A stretch of DNA of 42,525 nucleotides from Pseudomonas sp. BN102 (GCF_029871245.1 NZ_SSON01000037.1:1-42525), one strand, 5' to 3'. Counted from the stretch's first letter, positions 1-10,616 are shown. Numbers and translations are program-made. Notes: generated from the letters alone by a model not told the origin.

Positions 1-906
1 GCGCAGCTTATGCCAGGCGCCGGAGAGGGTCATCATGCCGTTGATCATGCCGCCCCAGCTGGGTGCCAGCAGCACCAGGGACATCACCATGCCGAGGGAC
101 TGGGCCCAGTCCGGCAGGGCGGTGTAGTGCAGGTGGTGCGGACCGGCCCAGATGTACAGGGTGATCAGCGCCCAGAAGTGCACGATGGACAGCCGGTAGG
201 AATACACCGGGCGCTCGGCCTGCTTGGGCACGAAGTAATACATCATCCCGAGGAAGCCGGCGGTGAGGAAGAAGCCCACCGCGTTGTGGCCGTACCACCA
301 CTGGATCATGGCATCGGTGGCGCCCGAGTAGAGCGAGTAGGACTTGGTCAGGGTGACCGGGAGCTCCAGGTTGTTCACCAGGTGGAGGAGGGCCACGGTG
401 AGGATGAAGCCGCCGAAGAACCAGTTGCCCACATAGATGTGCTTGGTCTTGCGCTTGGCCACGGTGCCGAAGAAGACGATGGCGTAGCTGACCCAGACAA
501 TGGTGATCAGGATGTCGATCGGCCACTCCAACTCGGCGTATTCTTTCGAGCTGGTCCAGCCCATCGGCAGGCTGATGGCGGCCAGCACGATCACGGCTTG
601 CCAGCCCCAGAAGGTGAAGGCGGCCAGTCGGTCGGAAATCAGCCGGACCTGGCAGGTGCGTTGCACCGCATAGTAGGAGGTGGCAAACAGCGCGCAGCCG
701 CCGAAGGCGAAGATCACCGCATTGGTATGCAGTGGTCGCAGGCGACCGAAGCTGGTCCAGGGCAGGTTGAAGTTGAGTTCCGGCCAGGCCAGTTGTGCGG
801 CTATGAGAACGCCGAGCCCCATCCCGACGATTCCCCAGACCACCGTCATGATGGCGAACTGGCGGACCACCTTGTAGTTATAGGCGGTACTGCTTGCTGT
901 GCTCAT
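1..906 (-). CDS. ccoN: cbb3-type cytochrome c oxidase subunit I, C-terminus beyond window
   Basis: This is the catalytic heme-copper subunit of the cbb3 oxidase, an inner-membrane proton-pumping terminal oxidase with high oxygen affinity. The reverse strand reads from ATG at 906 and stays open to the window edge, giving 302 codons of about 475. The N-terminus begins [18 protein letters not shown]. The heme-ligand stretch [16 protein letters not shown] lies near residues 57-72 and [17 protein letters not shown] near 200, both typical of CcoN, and several hydrophobic membrane spans are visible. An ANR/FNR-type box sits 67 bp upstream of the start. In P. aeruginosa the oxygen-regulated copy (ccoN2) has such a box and lies next to the same hydrolase, aer and acnA genes, so this is most likely the cco2 copy. 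That assignment is from synteny and memory; the rest of the operon is outside the window. Confidence 0.96.
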   Translation of the reverse strand, partial: MSTASSTAYNYKVVRQFAIMTVVWGIVGMGLGVLIAAQLAWPELNFNLPWTSFGRLRPLHTNAVIFAFGGCALFATSYYAVQRTCQVRLISDRLAAFTFWGWQAVIVLAAISLPMGWTSSKEYAELEWPIDILITIVWVSYAIVFFGTVAKRKTKHIYVGNWFFGGFILTVALLHLVNNLELPVTLTKSYSLYSGATDAMIQWWYGHNAVGFFLTAGFLGMMYYFVPKQAERPVYSYRLSIVHFWALITLYIWAGPHHLHYTALPDWAQSLGMVMSLVLLAPSWGGMINGMMTLSGAWHKLR

Positions 907-973
907 GTTATGGGCTTCCGTCCACGGTTTTTGGATTGCGAGGCAAGCATGGTGAAAGGCCATTGGGCGACCA

Positions 974-987
974 TTGACCTGGATCAA
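974..987 (-). promoter_or_regulatory. ANR/FNR-type box upstream of ccoN
   Basis: The sequence TTGACCTGGATCAA fits the ANR/FNR consensus TTGAT-N4-ATCAA with one mismatch. It lies 67 bp upstream of the ccoN start. Placed at -41.5, it predicts a transcript start near 939 on the minus strand, with a CATGCT -10-like element at 951-946. This fits oxygen-limited induction of the oxidase. It also lies 28 bp upstream of the plus-strand hydrolase start, so an effect on that gene is possible. Confidence 0.75.
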
Positions 988-1014
988 TCACCCTCGACTG
1001 ACGGAGAAGACTGA

Positions 1015-1632
1015 ATGCTGTTGTGGAACAGGCCGGACGGCCCGGTTGTGAGCACCCTGATCCTGGCCCACGGGGCGGGTGCGCCCATGGACAGTCCATT
1101 CATGGACGACATGGCGCAAAGGTTGGCTGCACGCGGGGTTGCGGTGGTTCGCTTCGAGTTCCCCTACATGGCCGCACGGCGTGAGGACGGGCGCCGCCGG
1201 CCGCCGAATCAGCAGGCCCAGTTGCTGGCCTGCTGGCGGGAAATCCATGCCCTGGTGCGACAGCAGGTCACAGGGCGCCTGGCCATTGGCGGCAAGTCCA
1301 TGGGCGGGCGCATGGCCAGCCTGCTGGCTGACGAACTGGGTGCGGATGCCCTGGTCTGCCTGGGCTACCCCTTTCATGCCGTGGGTAAGGCGGACAAGCC
1401 CCGCGTCGCCCACCTGGCGGATCTGAAGACGTCGGCCCTGATCGTCCAGGGCGAGCGCGACGCCATGGGCGACCGCCTCACTGTGGAGGGCTACAACCTT
1501 TCTGATGCCATCCACGTGCACTGGCTGGTGGCGGGGGACCACGACCTAAAGCCGCTCAAGGCGTCTGGGCTGACCCATGAGCAGCATCTGCAGAGTGCGG
1601 CTGATGAAGTAGCGAAATTCCTGACGGCCTGA
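1015..1632 (+). CDS. alpha/beta hydrolase, KANL3/Tex30-like
   Basis: A 205-residue cytosolic protein with no signal peptide. The oxyanion-loop motif LAHGAGAPMDS (residues 17-27) is typical of the small KANL3/Tex30 or dienelactone-hydrolase-like family. The nucleophile elbow is GKSMGG with Ser95. Asp149 (in QGERDAMG) and His176 (in GDHDLKP) complete a plausible triad. The length fits the family. The start is ATG 1015, preceded by a GGAGAAGA Shine-Dalgarno-like stretch. It is divergent from ccoN; the P. aeruginosa gene in this position is an uncharacterised hydrolase. The substrate is unknown, and nothing ties it to oxidase assembly except location. Confidence 0.85.
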   Translation: MLLWNRPDGPVVSTLILAHGAGAPMDSPFMDDMAQRLAARGVAVVRFEFPYMAARREDGRRRPPNQQAQLLACWREIHALVRQQVTGRLAIGGKSMGGRMASLLADELGADALVCLGYPFHAVGKADKPRVAHLADLKTSALIVQGERDAMGDRLTVEGYNLSDAIHVHWLVAGDHDLKPLKASGLTHEQHLQSAADEVAKFLTA

Positions 1633-1644
1633 CGCTGCCCTGGC

Positions 1645-1689
1645 CCTTGGCGGATGCCAGCAGACTGCTGGTTCCGATTACTGCCAAGG
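1645..1689. repeat. nested inverted repeat after the hydrolase gene
   Basis: Outer arms CCTTGGC (1645-1651) and GCCAAGG (1683-1689) enclose inner arms CCAGCAG (1657-1663) and CTGCTGG (1665-1671). The two concentric 7-bp stems lie just after the hydrolase stop and before a decayed RhuM-Fic gene. There is no T-run, so it is not a standard intrinsic terminator. Confidence 0.5.
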
Positions 1690-1702
1690 ACGAGGCCCGC
1701 GA

Positions 1703-1971
1703 ATGAGTTCGCTGCATACCGATATACCCGTACTGATCTACCAAGATGCAGGCGACTGCATCACCGAAGTTCGGCTCGATGGTGAGACCGTCTGGCTTAC
1801 GCAGAAACAGATGGGCAAGTTGTTCGACACCACTTCGGACAACATCGGCATCACCTGAAGCCGGATGGCGAGTTGAAGATCAACGACAACGCCTTGGCGG
1901 CCATCGCCTTGCTGGTGGTGCAGAGCGATCCGCTGCACAAGGAGCTGATGGTCCACCTGATCATGGGCTGA
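1703..1971 (+). pseudogene. RhuM-Fic/Doc family protein, internally deleted remnant
   Basis: ATG 1703 opens a 51-codon frame whose sequence resembles the N-terminus of the virulence RhuM family (IYQDAG..., EVRLDGETVWLTQKQM, GKLFDTTSDNIG). It ends at TGA 1856-1858. A different frame then continues with HLKPDGELKINDNALAAIA and QSDPLHKELMVHLIMG to TGA 1969-1971. That resembles the C-terminal helix following the Fic core in RhuM-Fic fusion proteins. The central region, including the HPFxxGNKR AMPylation/kinase motif, is missing, so about 35 C-terminal residues are joined out of frame to about 50 N-terminal ones. Intact relatives run about 330 residues (from memory). The gene cannot make a working toxin. 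The RhuM half is clear; the Fic half is recognised from a short stretch. Confidence 0.7.
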
Positions 1972-1974
1972 GCC

Positions 1975-2003
1975 AAAAAAGAAAAGGGCGCCTTGCGGCG
2001 CCC
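1975..2003 (-). terminator. intrinsic terminator of aer
   Basis: A perfect 7-bp stem GGGCGCC/GGCGCCC (1986-1992 and 1997-2003) with a 4-nt loop. On the minus strand it is followed by a T-rich run (complement of 1975-1985). It lies 17 bp beyond the aer stop. Confidence 0.9.
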
Positions 2004-2020
2004 TTCTTCATGGCTCGGAA

Positions 2021-3586
2021 TCAGCGATTGAACCTGTCCACCAGGGAGTACTGCCCCTGCGCCGTGTGCGTCAGTTCCTCGCTGAGCAGGGCGGTGCGCT
2101 GGGCTTCGCCCGAGGTCTGGTCGGCCAGGTGGGCGATGCTGGCGATGCTCTGGTTGATCTGCTCGGCCACCGCGCTCTGCTCCTCGGTGGCGGCGGCGAT
2201 CTGGTCGGCCATGTCGGCGATGTTGGCGACCGATTCGCTGATCCCCACCAGCGCCCGGTCGGCCTGGAGCACGCGCTCGACACCTTCGTCGGCCTGGCGG
2301 CGACCATGCTCCATGGTGTGTACGGCCTCTTCGGCGGTCTTCTGCAGCTGGGCAATCAGCTGGTGGATCTGCCCGGTGGATTCCGCCGTGCGCTGCGCCA
2401 GCTGGCGCACTTCGTCGGCGACCACGGCGAAGCCGCGGCCCATCTCGCCGGCGCGGGCGGCCTCGATGGCGGCGTTCAGCGCCAGCAGGTTGGTCTGGTC
2501 GGCGATGCCCTTGATCACATCCACTACGCCGCCGATCTGGTTGCTGTCCTGGGCCAGCCGGGTCACGGTCTCGCCGGTTTCCCCCACCGACCGCGACAGG
2601 CGCTGAATGGCTTCGCGGGTCTCGGCAGCGATGGTCCGGCCCTGGCTGGTCAGGCGGTTGGCTTGCTGAGTGGCATCGGCGGTGCGTTGCACGTTGTTGG
2701 CGACTTCCTGGGTCGTGGCGGCCATCTGGTTGACCGCGGCGGCCACCTGTTCGGTCTCCACCCGCTGGCGTTCCAGCCCTTCGGAACTGTTGTGGGCCAG
2801 GGCATCGGCCTCGCTGGCCTGCTGGGCGAGGTGCTCGGCGGTGTCTTGCAAGCGGGTCAGGCAGGTCTTGAGGCGGGCTTCCTGGCTGAGCATGGCCATT
2901 TCCAGCCGTGCCTGGACACCGCGGCTATCGGTGAACATCTGGGCAATCAGCGGGTCCGAGGTGGTCTGGTCGGCCAGGTGCAGCAGGCGCTTGATGCCAC
3001 GGTTCTGCCAGGCCAGGCCGATGAGACCCAGGGGCACCGAAAGCAGGGCCGCGAGGAGGAAGCCCCAATGGGAGTCCAGCCAAGCGCCGATGAGAAAGCC
3101 GATCTGGCTGATCAGGATGAAGGGCAGCCAGTCCTGCAGCACTGGCTGCCAGCGGTCGCGCCTGGGAATGGCCGGCTTGCCGGTATTCAGGCGCTGGTAG
3201 AGGGCCTCGGCCCGGCGCACCTGTTCGGCGGTCGGCTTGACCCGCACGGATTCGTAGCCGGTGACCTGGCTGCCTTCGAAGATGGGGGTGACATAGGCGT
3301 TGACCCAGTAGTGGTCGCCGTTCTTGCAGCGGTTCTTCACCAGGCCCATCCAGGGACGGCCCTTCTTCAGGGTGGTCCACATATGGGCGAACACCGCCGG
3401 CGGCACATCGGGGTGGCGGACCAGGTTGTGGGGTGCGCGGATCAGCTCTTCTCGGCTGTAGCCGCTGAGATCGATGAACGCCTCGTTGCAATAGGTGATC
3501 ACACCCTTGCTGTCCGTGGTGGAGATCAGGCGTTGCTCGGCCGGGAAGCTGCGTTCCCGTTGGGTGATAGGTTGATTGTTTCTCAT
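2021..3586 (-). CDS. aer: aerotaxis receptor, PAS-containing methyl-accepting chemotaxis protein
   Basis: A 521-residue energy and oxygen taxis transducer. It has an N-terminal PAS domain (about residues 15-115, [21 protein letters not shown]) expected to bind FAD, a membrane segment around 155-193, a short HAMP-like linker, and a cytoplasmic MCP domain. The conserved hairpin tip [20 protein letters not shown] near residue 360 binds CheA/CheW. There is no periplasmic sensing domain, as expected for Aer. The frame could open at 3601, but [11 protein letters not shown] at 3586 is chosen because GGA lies about 7 nt upstream and the length matches the 521-residue P. aeruginosa Aer. ANR controls aer in P. 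aeruginosa, but I see no clear ANR box just upstream here. It is followed by acnA on the same strand after a repeat-rich gap. Confidence 0.93.
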   Translation of the reverse strand: MRNNQPITQRERSFPAEQRLISTTDSKGVITYCNEAFIDLSGYSREELIRAPHNLVRHPDVPPAVFAHMWTTLKKGRPWMGLVKNRCKNGDHYWVNAYVTPIFEGSQVTGYESVRVKPTAEQVRRAEALYQRLNTGKPAIPRRDRWQPVLQDWLPFILISQIGFLIGAWLDSHWGFLLAALLSVPLGLIGLAWQNRGIKRLLHLADQTTSDPLIAQMFTDSRGVQARLEMAMLSQEARLKTCLTRLQDTAEHLAQQASEADALAHNSSEGLERQRVETEQVAAAVNQMAATTQEVANNVQRTADATQQANRLTSQGRTIAAETREAIQRLSRSVGETGETVTRLAQDSNQIGGVVDVIKGIADQTNLLALNAAIEAARAGEMGRGFAVVADEVRQLAQRTAESTGQIHQLIAQLQKTAEEAVHTMEHGRRQADEGVERVLQADRALVGISESVANIADMADQIAAATEEQSAVAEQINQSIASIAHLADQTSGEAQRTALLSEELTHTAQGQYSLVDRFNR

Positions 3587-3789
3587 GGTTTCCATCCGCA
3601 AGGCTTACTACTGCTATCGGCATCCAGGCGCTTAGGTTGAGCCTTTTCTTTGCGCGTTAGTCTACCCAGCTTCAGTTCGCGGCCGCTTCCATTGTTGTTT
3701 GCGTCGCCCGTCTATCCCGGCTCTTGCCAACGCCGTTTCGTCTCAAAGGGGGCGTGGGGCCGGGGAGGTGAGCGCGTGTAACGACTCAT

Positions 3790-3806
3790 CCCGGATTTCA
3801 TCCGGG
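3790..3806. repeat. short REP-like hairpin
   Basis: A perfect palindrome, CCCGGAT-TTC-ATCCGGG. It is followed by GCTACG, a tail often seen with REP-like elements in Pseudomonas intergenic DNA. Confidence 0.7.
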
Positions 3807-3819
3807 CTACGCGGGTCTT

Positions 3820-3907
3820 GTAGGTTGGCGCTGAGCGCAGCGAAGCCCAACGATTTGGGGCACCGAGTGGGACCCTGTTGGGCTTCGCGGGCTCAGCACC
3901 AACCTGC
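3820..3907. repeat. intergenic inverted repeat with about 31-bp arms
   Basis: The left arm 3820-3851 begins GTAGGTTGGCGCTGAG and ends GCGAAGCCCAAC. The right arm 3877-3907 is its near-exact reverse complement, with a few mismatches and a 1-bp difference. The spacer is 25 bp. It ends 13 bp from the acnA stop, so it may act as a transcript-end hairpin for acnA. The motif is familiar from intergenic DNA of several Pseudomonas genomes (from memory). Confidence 0.8.
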
Positions 3908-3920
3908 GAGGGCGCAGCCG

Positions 3921-6611
<2,691 letters not shown>

Positions 6612-6774
6612 TGGGACATCTCCTTTTGGCCCACACGGCATGGGCCAGCTGCTCGTACAGAACCTTAAAGGCTAGTTCTGCTTGGCGGGTCTCGCCATAG
6701 TAGCCGACCGGCTGGGCGCGCCCGGGTTTCCCGGAGACAAAGCGCCCGGCTGTATGAAATTACTCCGTGGCCTG

Positions 6775-6803
6775 TGTGAAAACAGCCGCCGCGCAACTAT
6801 AGT
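6775..6803 (+). promoter_or_regulatory. possible sigma70 promoter of rlmM
   Basis: TATAGT at 6798-6803 is a good -10, with a weak TGTGAA at 6775-6780 as -35 (17-bp spacer). The predicted start near 6810 leaves a short leader containing AGGAGG before ATG 6827. Confidence 0.5.
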
Positions 6804-6826
6804 GCGCGCCCAGGAGGAGCCCCCCG

Positions 6827-7876
6827 ATGAACACTCTGTTGCTGCACTGCCGCCCCGGCTTCGAGGGCGAGGTCTGTGCCGAGATTTCCGAACATGCCGC
6901 CCGCCTCGACGTGGCCGGATACGCCAAGGCCAAGCCGCAGAGCGCCTGTGCCGAGTTCATTTGCACCGAGCCCGGCGGTGCCGAGCGGATGATGCGCAAG
7001 CTGCGCTTCGGCCAGCTGATCTTTCCGCGCCAGTGGGCCCGCGGCGAATATGTCGACCTGCCGGAAACCGATCGAATCGGCGTGCTGCTGGAGGCGCTGG
7101 CCGGCTACCCGGTGTGCGGCAGCCTCTGGCTGGAGGTGCTGGATACCAACGATGGCAAGGAGCTGTCGACCTTCTGCCGCAAGTTCGAAAAGCCCCTGCG
7201 CGCTGCCCTGGCCAAGGCCGGCCGGCTCAAGGACGATCCGCAGCTGCCGCGCCTGTTGTTGACCTTCCGCAGCGGTCGCGAGGCTTTCATCGGCCTGGCC
7301 GAGTCGAACAATTCGGCGCTCTGGCCCATGGGTATCCCGCGCCTGAAGTTCCCCCGCGAGGCGCCCAGCCGTTCGACCCTCAAGCTGGAAGAAGCCTGGC
7401 ATCACTTCATTCCCCGCGCCGACTGGGACAAGCGCCTGGCGCCGGGCATGACCGCCGTGGACCTGGGCGCCGCCCCCGGTGGCTGGACCTGGCAGCTGGT
7501 GCAGCGGGAGATCAAGGTGACGGCGGTGGACAACGGCCCGATGGCCGAGAACCTGATGTACTCCGGCTTCGTCGAGCACCAGCGCGCCGACGGCTTCACC
7601 TTCAAGCCGCGGCGGCCGGTGAACTGGATGGTCTGCGACATCGTGGAGAAACCCGCGCGCACCGCGGCGATGATCGAGACCTGGCTGGGCGAGGGCTGGT
7701 GCCAGGAGGCCGTCGTTAATCTCAAGCTGCCAATGAAACAGCGTTATGCCGAGGTGCAGAAGCTGCTCGCGCGCATCGACGATGGGCTCAAGGGGCGGGG
7801 GCTGAAGGTATCCATCGGCTGCAAGCAGCTCTATCACGATCGCGAGGAAGTGACCTGCCATCTGCGCAGGTTGTGA
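6827..7876 (+). CDS. rlmM: 23S rRNA 2'-O-ribose C2498 methyltransferase
   Basis: A SAM-dependent enzyme that methylates the ribose of C2498 in 23S rRNA before ribosome assembly. The 349-residue length is close to the E. coli enzyme (366). An N-terminal THUMP-like RNA-binding region precedes the Rossmann fold. The SAM motif VDLGAAPGGWTWQL lies at residues 211-224. Candidate catalytic residues of the K-D-K-E type are Lys186 (STLKLEEAW), Asp271 (VCDIVEKP) and Lys300 (NLKLPMKQRY). The start ATG is preceded by AGGAGG. It converges on a small minus-strand gene, with a long perfect inverted repeat between them. In P. aeruginosa it also neighbours acnA. Confidence 0.95.
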   Translation: MNTLLLHCRPGFEGEVCAEISEHAARLDVAGYAKAKPQSACAEFICTEPGGAERMMRKLRFGQLIFPRQWARGEYVDLPETDRIGVLLEALAGYPVCGSLWLEVLDTNDGKELSTFCRKFEKPLRAALAKAGRLKDDPQLPRLLLTFRSGREAFIGLAESNNSALWPMGIPRLKFPREAPSRSTLKLEEAWHHFIPRADWDKRLAPGMTAVDLGAAPGGWTWQLVQREIKVTAVDNGPMAENLMYSGFVEHQRADGFTFKPRRPVNWMVCDIVEKPARTAAMIETWLGEGWCQEAVVNLKLPMKQRYAEVQKLLARIDDGLKGRGLKVSIGCKQLYHDREEVTCHLRRL

Positions 7877-7905
7877 GGGGGCAAGGTCCCGCATGGGTAA
7901 TTTCT

Positions 7906-8002
7906 TGTAGGGGCGAATTCATTCGCCAAGGGCAGCGTAGCTGCCCCCCCGGCCCCGCAGGGCAGCCCTTCGGCCTGCTTGGCGAATGAATTCGCCCCTA
8001 CA
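7906..8002. repeat. perfect 25-bp inverted repeat between convergent genes
   Basis: The arms at 7906-7930 and 7978-8002 are exact reverse complements; the left arm begins TGTAGGGGCGAATTCATTCG. The 47-bp spacer contains further GC-rich self-complementarity (GGCAGC/GCTGCC). The right arm ends at the base next to the stop codon of the minus-strand small gene, so the hairpin may protect or end both transcripts. Similar repeats occur between genes of other Pseudomonas (from memory). There are no terminal target duplications or transposase, so it is not an insertion sequence. Confidence 0.85.
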
Positions 8003-8170
8003 TCAAGCCCGCATCCGGCTCACCCAGTAACTCTGCTTGTGCCCCCGCTCCTGGTATTCCGCGGCCAGGCGCTCGGCTTCCTCGCGGGTCAGCCCCGCGC
8101 GCAGGACGAACTCATTGCCATTGTCATCCAGCCGCTTGACGCACCAGTTGCGCTCGGGAGCCTGGGCCAT
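8003..8170 (-). CDS. 55-residue conserved-looking small protein
   Basis: ATG at 8170 with a strong GGAGG 7 nt upstream opens a 55-codon frame. It begins MAQAPERNWCVKRLDDNGNE and ends SYWVSRMRA. It is charged and soluble, has no membrane segment, and has one Cys. The central LTREEAERLAAEYQERGHKQSYWV suggests a helix followed by a strand. I do not recognise a named family; it resembles short proteins annotated as hypothetical in Pseudomonas. It lies 39 bp downstream of the lipoprotein hydrolase gene on the same strand, so the two may be co-transcribed. Codon use and the ribosome binding site support a real gene. Confidence 0.75.
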   Translation of the reverse strand: MAQAPERNWCVKRLDDNGNEFVLRAGLTREEAERLAAEYQERGHKQSYWVSRMRA

Positions 8171-8209
8171 GCCGCATCCTCCGGGAAATGCCCCATGCTG
8201 CGCCGGCTT

Positions 8210-9754
8210 TCACTGCCTGGCCAGCGGCGCCTCCAGCGGCAGCAGCGGCGGCAGGCTGATATCGCCCTTGAGCGTCGCGGCGCGAGGATTCCACGAACTA
8301 TTGAACAGGTATTGGCCGCTGAAGCCGCTGACCCGCAGGCCCAGCTCGTCACCGGGCTGGAGCAGCGCGCTGGCGGCGGCCAGATCGATCTGGCGGGCGT
8401 TGAGTGGCGTGACCTGTTCGCTCAGTACCTCGATGTCGCCGCCGCCCCGTCGAACCGCCAGCGAGGCGAACAGCAGCGGCGTGTCAGCAGCCTGCTCCAG
8501 ACGCAGACGGGCGCTGCCAACCAGTCCGCTGGCGGCGTCCGCCTTGCGCAGGGGGATGAAGGTGGCCGGGCTCAACCAGCCGCTGGTCAGCGGGCGAATG
8601 CGGGTTTCCGGCAAGGGCTGGGTTGCCTCGGCCTGCGGTAGATGCTGCAGGGCCAGGCCGTTGTCCAGGTCCAGGCTGAGACAGAGGTCCGGCACGCTGT
8701 CGGCGGCACCAGGGCGATTGCGCAGCTTGTCCTCGTACCAGGCGACCACTGCCTGATAGAGATTGATGGCGCGGTCGCCGCAATGCAGCACCGGCTCGTT
8801 GTTGAAGGGAGGCAGGCCGCTCCAGCGCTGCATGGGCGGCGGCAGTATGTGTCCACCCTGCATGCCCAGCAGGCGCACGTCGGCCTCGCCCTGGCGCAGG
8901 CAATCGCGGATCGCCAGGCCCTGGTCGAGGGGGAACAGGGTGTCGCGCAGGCCCTGGATCAGCAGCGCGTCGGCATGGGGCCGCTGGCCGCGCTGGCAGT
9001 AACTGGCCAGGCTATGGGCCTTGAGCTCAGCCCGGACCTGGGGCGCCATTTCGCCACCCGCGCTCTTCAGGTAGGGCGCCTGGGTGAACTTGCCGAGGTC
9101 GTAGCCGGTGGCGACGCCCAGGCCCAGCAACACCCCGGTCCAGCCCACCTTCATGCGGCCGCCCGGCGCCAGGGCCTCGGACAGGTCGTACCAGGTGGCG
9201 ATGGGTACTATGGCGTCGATGCGCGGGTCCTCCGCCGAGGCCAGCAGTTGCACGGCGCCGCCGTAGCTTTCGCCGAGCATGCCGACGCGCGGATCGCCGG
9301 GACGATCCATGGCCAGGCGCGGCAGATGGGCGCTGGCCCAGTCGATTACCGCCAGGGCGTCCTGCACTTCGTAGCGCGGGTCCATCATCTCGATATCGCC
9401 ATCGCTGCCGCCCCAGCCGCGCTGGTCGTAGCTGATCACCCAGAAACCGGCGCGCCAGGCCTTGAGGGCGGCGCGGCCGGACATCATCTGCCGGCCGTAG
9501 AAGCCGTCCGGCCCGGTCACCCTCCAGCCGCCCCATCCGTGGGTGTGTACCACCAGAGGCGCCTGTTCGCCGGGTCTGAGCGCCGGCTGGAAGACGGTCG
9601 CCGAAATTCGTGTGCCGTCGCGCGCAGTTATCACCGTCTCAAAATGCGAGGCGGGCAGTTCTCGGTCGGCGAGGGGCCCAAAATCGGGCAATTGTTCGCG
9701 GGCGGCGCAGCCGCCGAGCAGGAGGAGGGCGATGAACAGGCTGGCGAGACGCAT
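8210..9754 (-). CDS. lipoprotein alpha/beta hydrolase, CocE/S15 X-Pro peptidase-like
   Basis: A 514-residue predicted lipoprotein. A signal peptide with lipobox LLGGC puts the lipidated Cys at residue 16, and Ala at +2 favours the outer membrane. The hydrolase domain has HGWGGW (71-77), nucleophile elbow GESYGG (Ser163), Asp271 (QGLRDTLFP) and His302 (GGHILPP). The C-terminal part, with RIRPLTSGWLSPA and ISLPPLLP, fits the beta-sandwich of the CocE/NonD and X-Pro dipeptidyl-peptidase family. An upstream extension to 9865 is open, but MRLASLFIALLLLGG gives a proper signal peptide, so 9754 is chosen, although its Shine-Dalgarno is weak. It is divergent from tusA. The substrate is unknown; it could be a peptidase, an esterase or an acylase. 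Confidence 0.85.
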   Translation of the reverse strand: MRLASLFIALLLLGGCAAREQLPDFGPLADRELPASHFETVITARDGTRISATVFQPALRPGEQAPLVVHTHGWGGWRVTGPDGFYGRQMMSGRAALKAWRAGFWVISYDQRGWGGSDGDIEMMDPRYEVQDALAVIDWASAHLPRLAMDRPGDPRVGMLGESYGGAVQLLASAEDPRIDAIVPIATWYDLSEALAPGGRMKVGWTGVLLGLGVATGYDLGKFTQAPYLKSAGGEMAPQVRAELKAHSLASYCQRGQRPHADALLIQGLRDTLFPLDQGLAIRDCLRQGEADVRLLGMQGGHILPPPMQRWSGLPPFNNEPVLHCGDRAINLYQAVVAWYEDKLRNRPGAADSVPDLCLSLDLDNGLALQHLPQAEATQPLPETRIRPLTSGWLSPATFIPLRKADAASGLVGSARLRLEQAADTPLLFASLAVRRGGGDIEVLSEQVTPLNARQIDLAAASALLQPGDELGLRVSGFSGQYLFNSSWNPRAATLKGDISLPPLLPLEAPLARQ

Positions 9755-9921
9755 CGGAGTTCTGCAGTTGGGGATGATCCGTGCAGCTTGCCCGAGGTTC
9801 GAGCCGTCGGGCGCCGATCCAAGGTTGTGTCGCGCTGTGGCCGGACGTCGCAGCGGCGCCGGCAAGGCTGGGCGGACTCCCGGCTTTGCGCCACAATAGC
9901 CGCCAGTTTTCGGAGTGCCCC

Positions 9922-10161
9922 ATGTCCCAACAGCCTGATGCCATCCTCGACGCCACCGGCCTGAACTGCCCAGAGCCGGTGATGATGCTGCACAACAAGG
10001 TGCGCGACCTGCCGGCCGGCGGCCTGCTCAAGGTGATCGCCACCGATCCGTCGACGCGCCGCGACATCCCCAAGTTCTGCGTCTTCCTCGGCCATGAGCT
10101 GCTGGACCAGGCGGAAGAGGCGGGTACCTATCTCTACTGGATCCGCAAGAAGGCCGACTGA
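9922..10161 (+). CDS. tusA: sulfur carrier protein TusA
   Basis: A small cytosolic persulfide carrier that accepts sulfur from IscS-type desulfurases and passes it into tRNA 2-thiouridine synthesis and other sulfur routes. The protein has 79 residues. The sulfur-carrying Cys16 lies in the signature [18 protein letters not shown]. The fold elements up to YLYWIRKK match the family length (about 80). Its stop overlaps the ATG of the next gene by one base, which implies translational coupling. Confidence 0.95.
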   Translation: MSQQPDAILDATGLNCPEPVMMLHNKVRDLPAGGLLKVIATDPSTRRDIPKFCVFLGHELLDQAEEAGTYLYWIRKKAD

Positions 10162-10616
10162 TGCCTTACTACTTCGCCTACGGCTCGAACATGAACCCGG
10201 CGCGCATGCGCAGCCGCGGTCTGGATTTCAGCGAAGCCCTGGCAGGACGCCTGGAGGGGTACTCCCTGTGCTTCGACAAGCGCGCGCATGACCGTCCCGG
10301 CCGTTCCTACGCGAATATCCGCCACCAGCAGGGCGGCGTGGTGGAAGGCGTGCTCTATCGCCTGGCCCATGAGGACGAAATCTGGAAGATGGACCCTTTC
10401 GAGGGTACGCCGATCTTCTACAGCCGCGAGCGCATGCCGGTGATCACCGAAAAAGGCGTGCAGCCGGCCTGGGTCTACATCGCCAACCCGGCCATGCGCG
10501 AACCGGGCCTCTCGCCGACCCGCAGCTACCTGGAGCATCTGCTGGCGGGGCGGGATTTCCTGACGCCGGGCTACTGGGAAAACCTCTCGGCGGTGCCGGC
10601 GCATCCCGACGAATGA
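10161..10616 (+). CDS. gamma-glutamylcyclotransferase-like (AIG2/GGCT fold) protein
   Basis: A 151-residue cytosolic protein. The GGCT substrate loop YFAYGSNMNPARM lies at residues 4-16, followed by LEGYSLCFDKR and the YRLAHEDEIWKMDPFEG stretch. The Glu in this central region is the likely acid/base by family analogy. Members act on gamma-glutamyl amines or dipeptides, releasing 5-oxoproline, but bacterial copies are mostly untested. It overlaps tusA by one base, so it is co-translated with it, and is followed by a strong hairpin. The role with TusA is unknown. Confidence 0.85.
   Translation: MPYYFAYGSNMNPARMRSRGLDFSEALAGRLEGYSLCFDKRAHDRPGRSYANIRHQQGGVVEGVLYRLAHEDEIWKMDPFEGTPIFYSRERMPVITEKGVQPAWVYIANPAMREPGLSPTRSYLEHLLAGRDFLTPGYWENLSAVPAHPDE

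Larger units (their letters stand above)
3602..3920. other. 319-bp intergenic region between acnA and aer
   Basis: No coding sequence is convincing here. The acnA-proximal half (from 3790) contains two inverted repeats, listed separately. The remainder presumably carries the aer promoter, but no clear -35/-10 pair was found. Confidence 0.7.

Noticed and set aside
2066-3640. A 524-codon open frame opposite aer
   Set aside because: It is the antisense shadow of a high-GC gene; the Aer frame carries PAS and MCP motifs.
7906-8002. Possible insertion sequence or MITE
   Set aside because: It has long inverted arms but no transposase and no visible target-site duplication; better described as an intergenic hairpin repeat.
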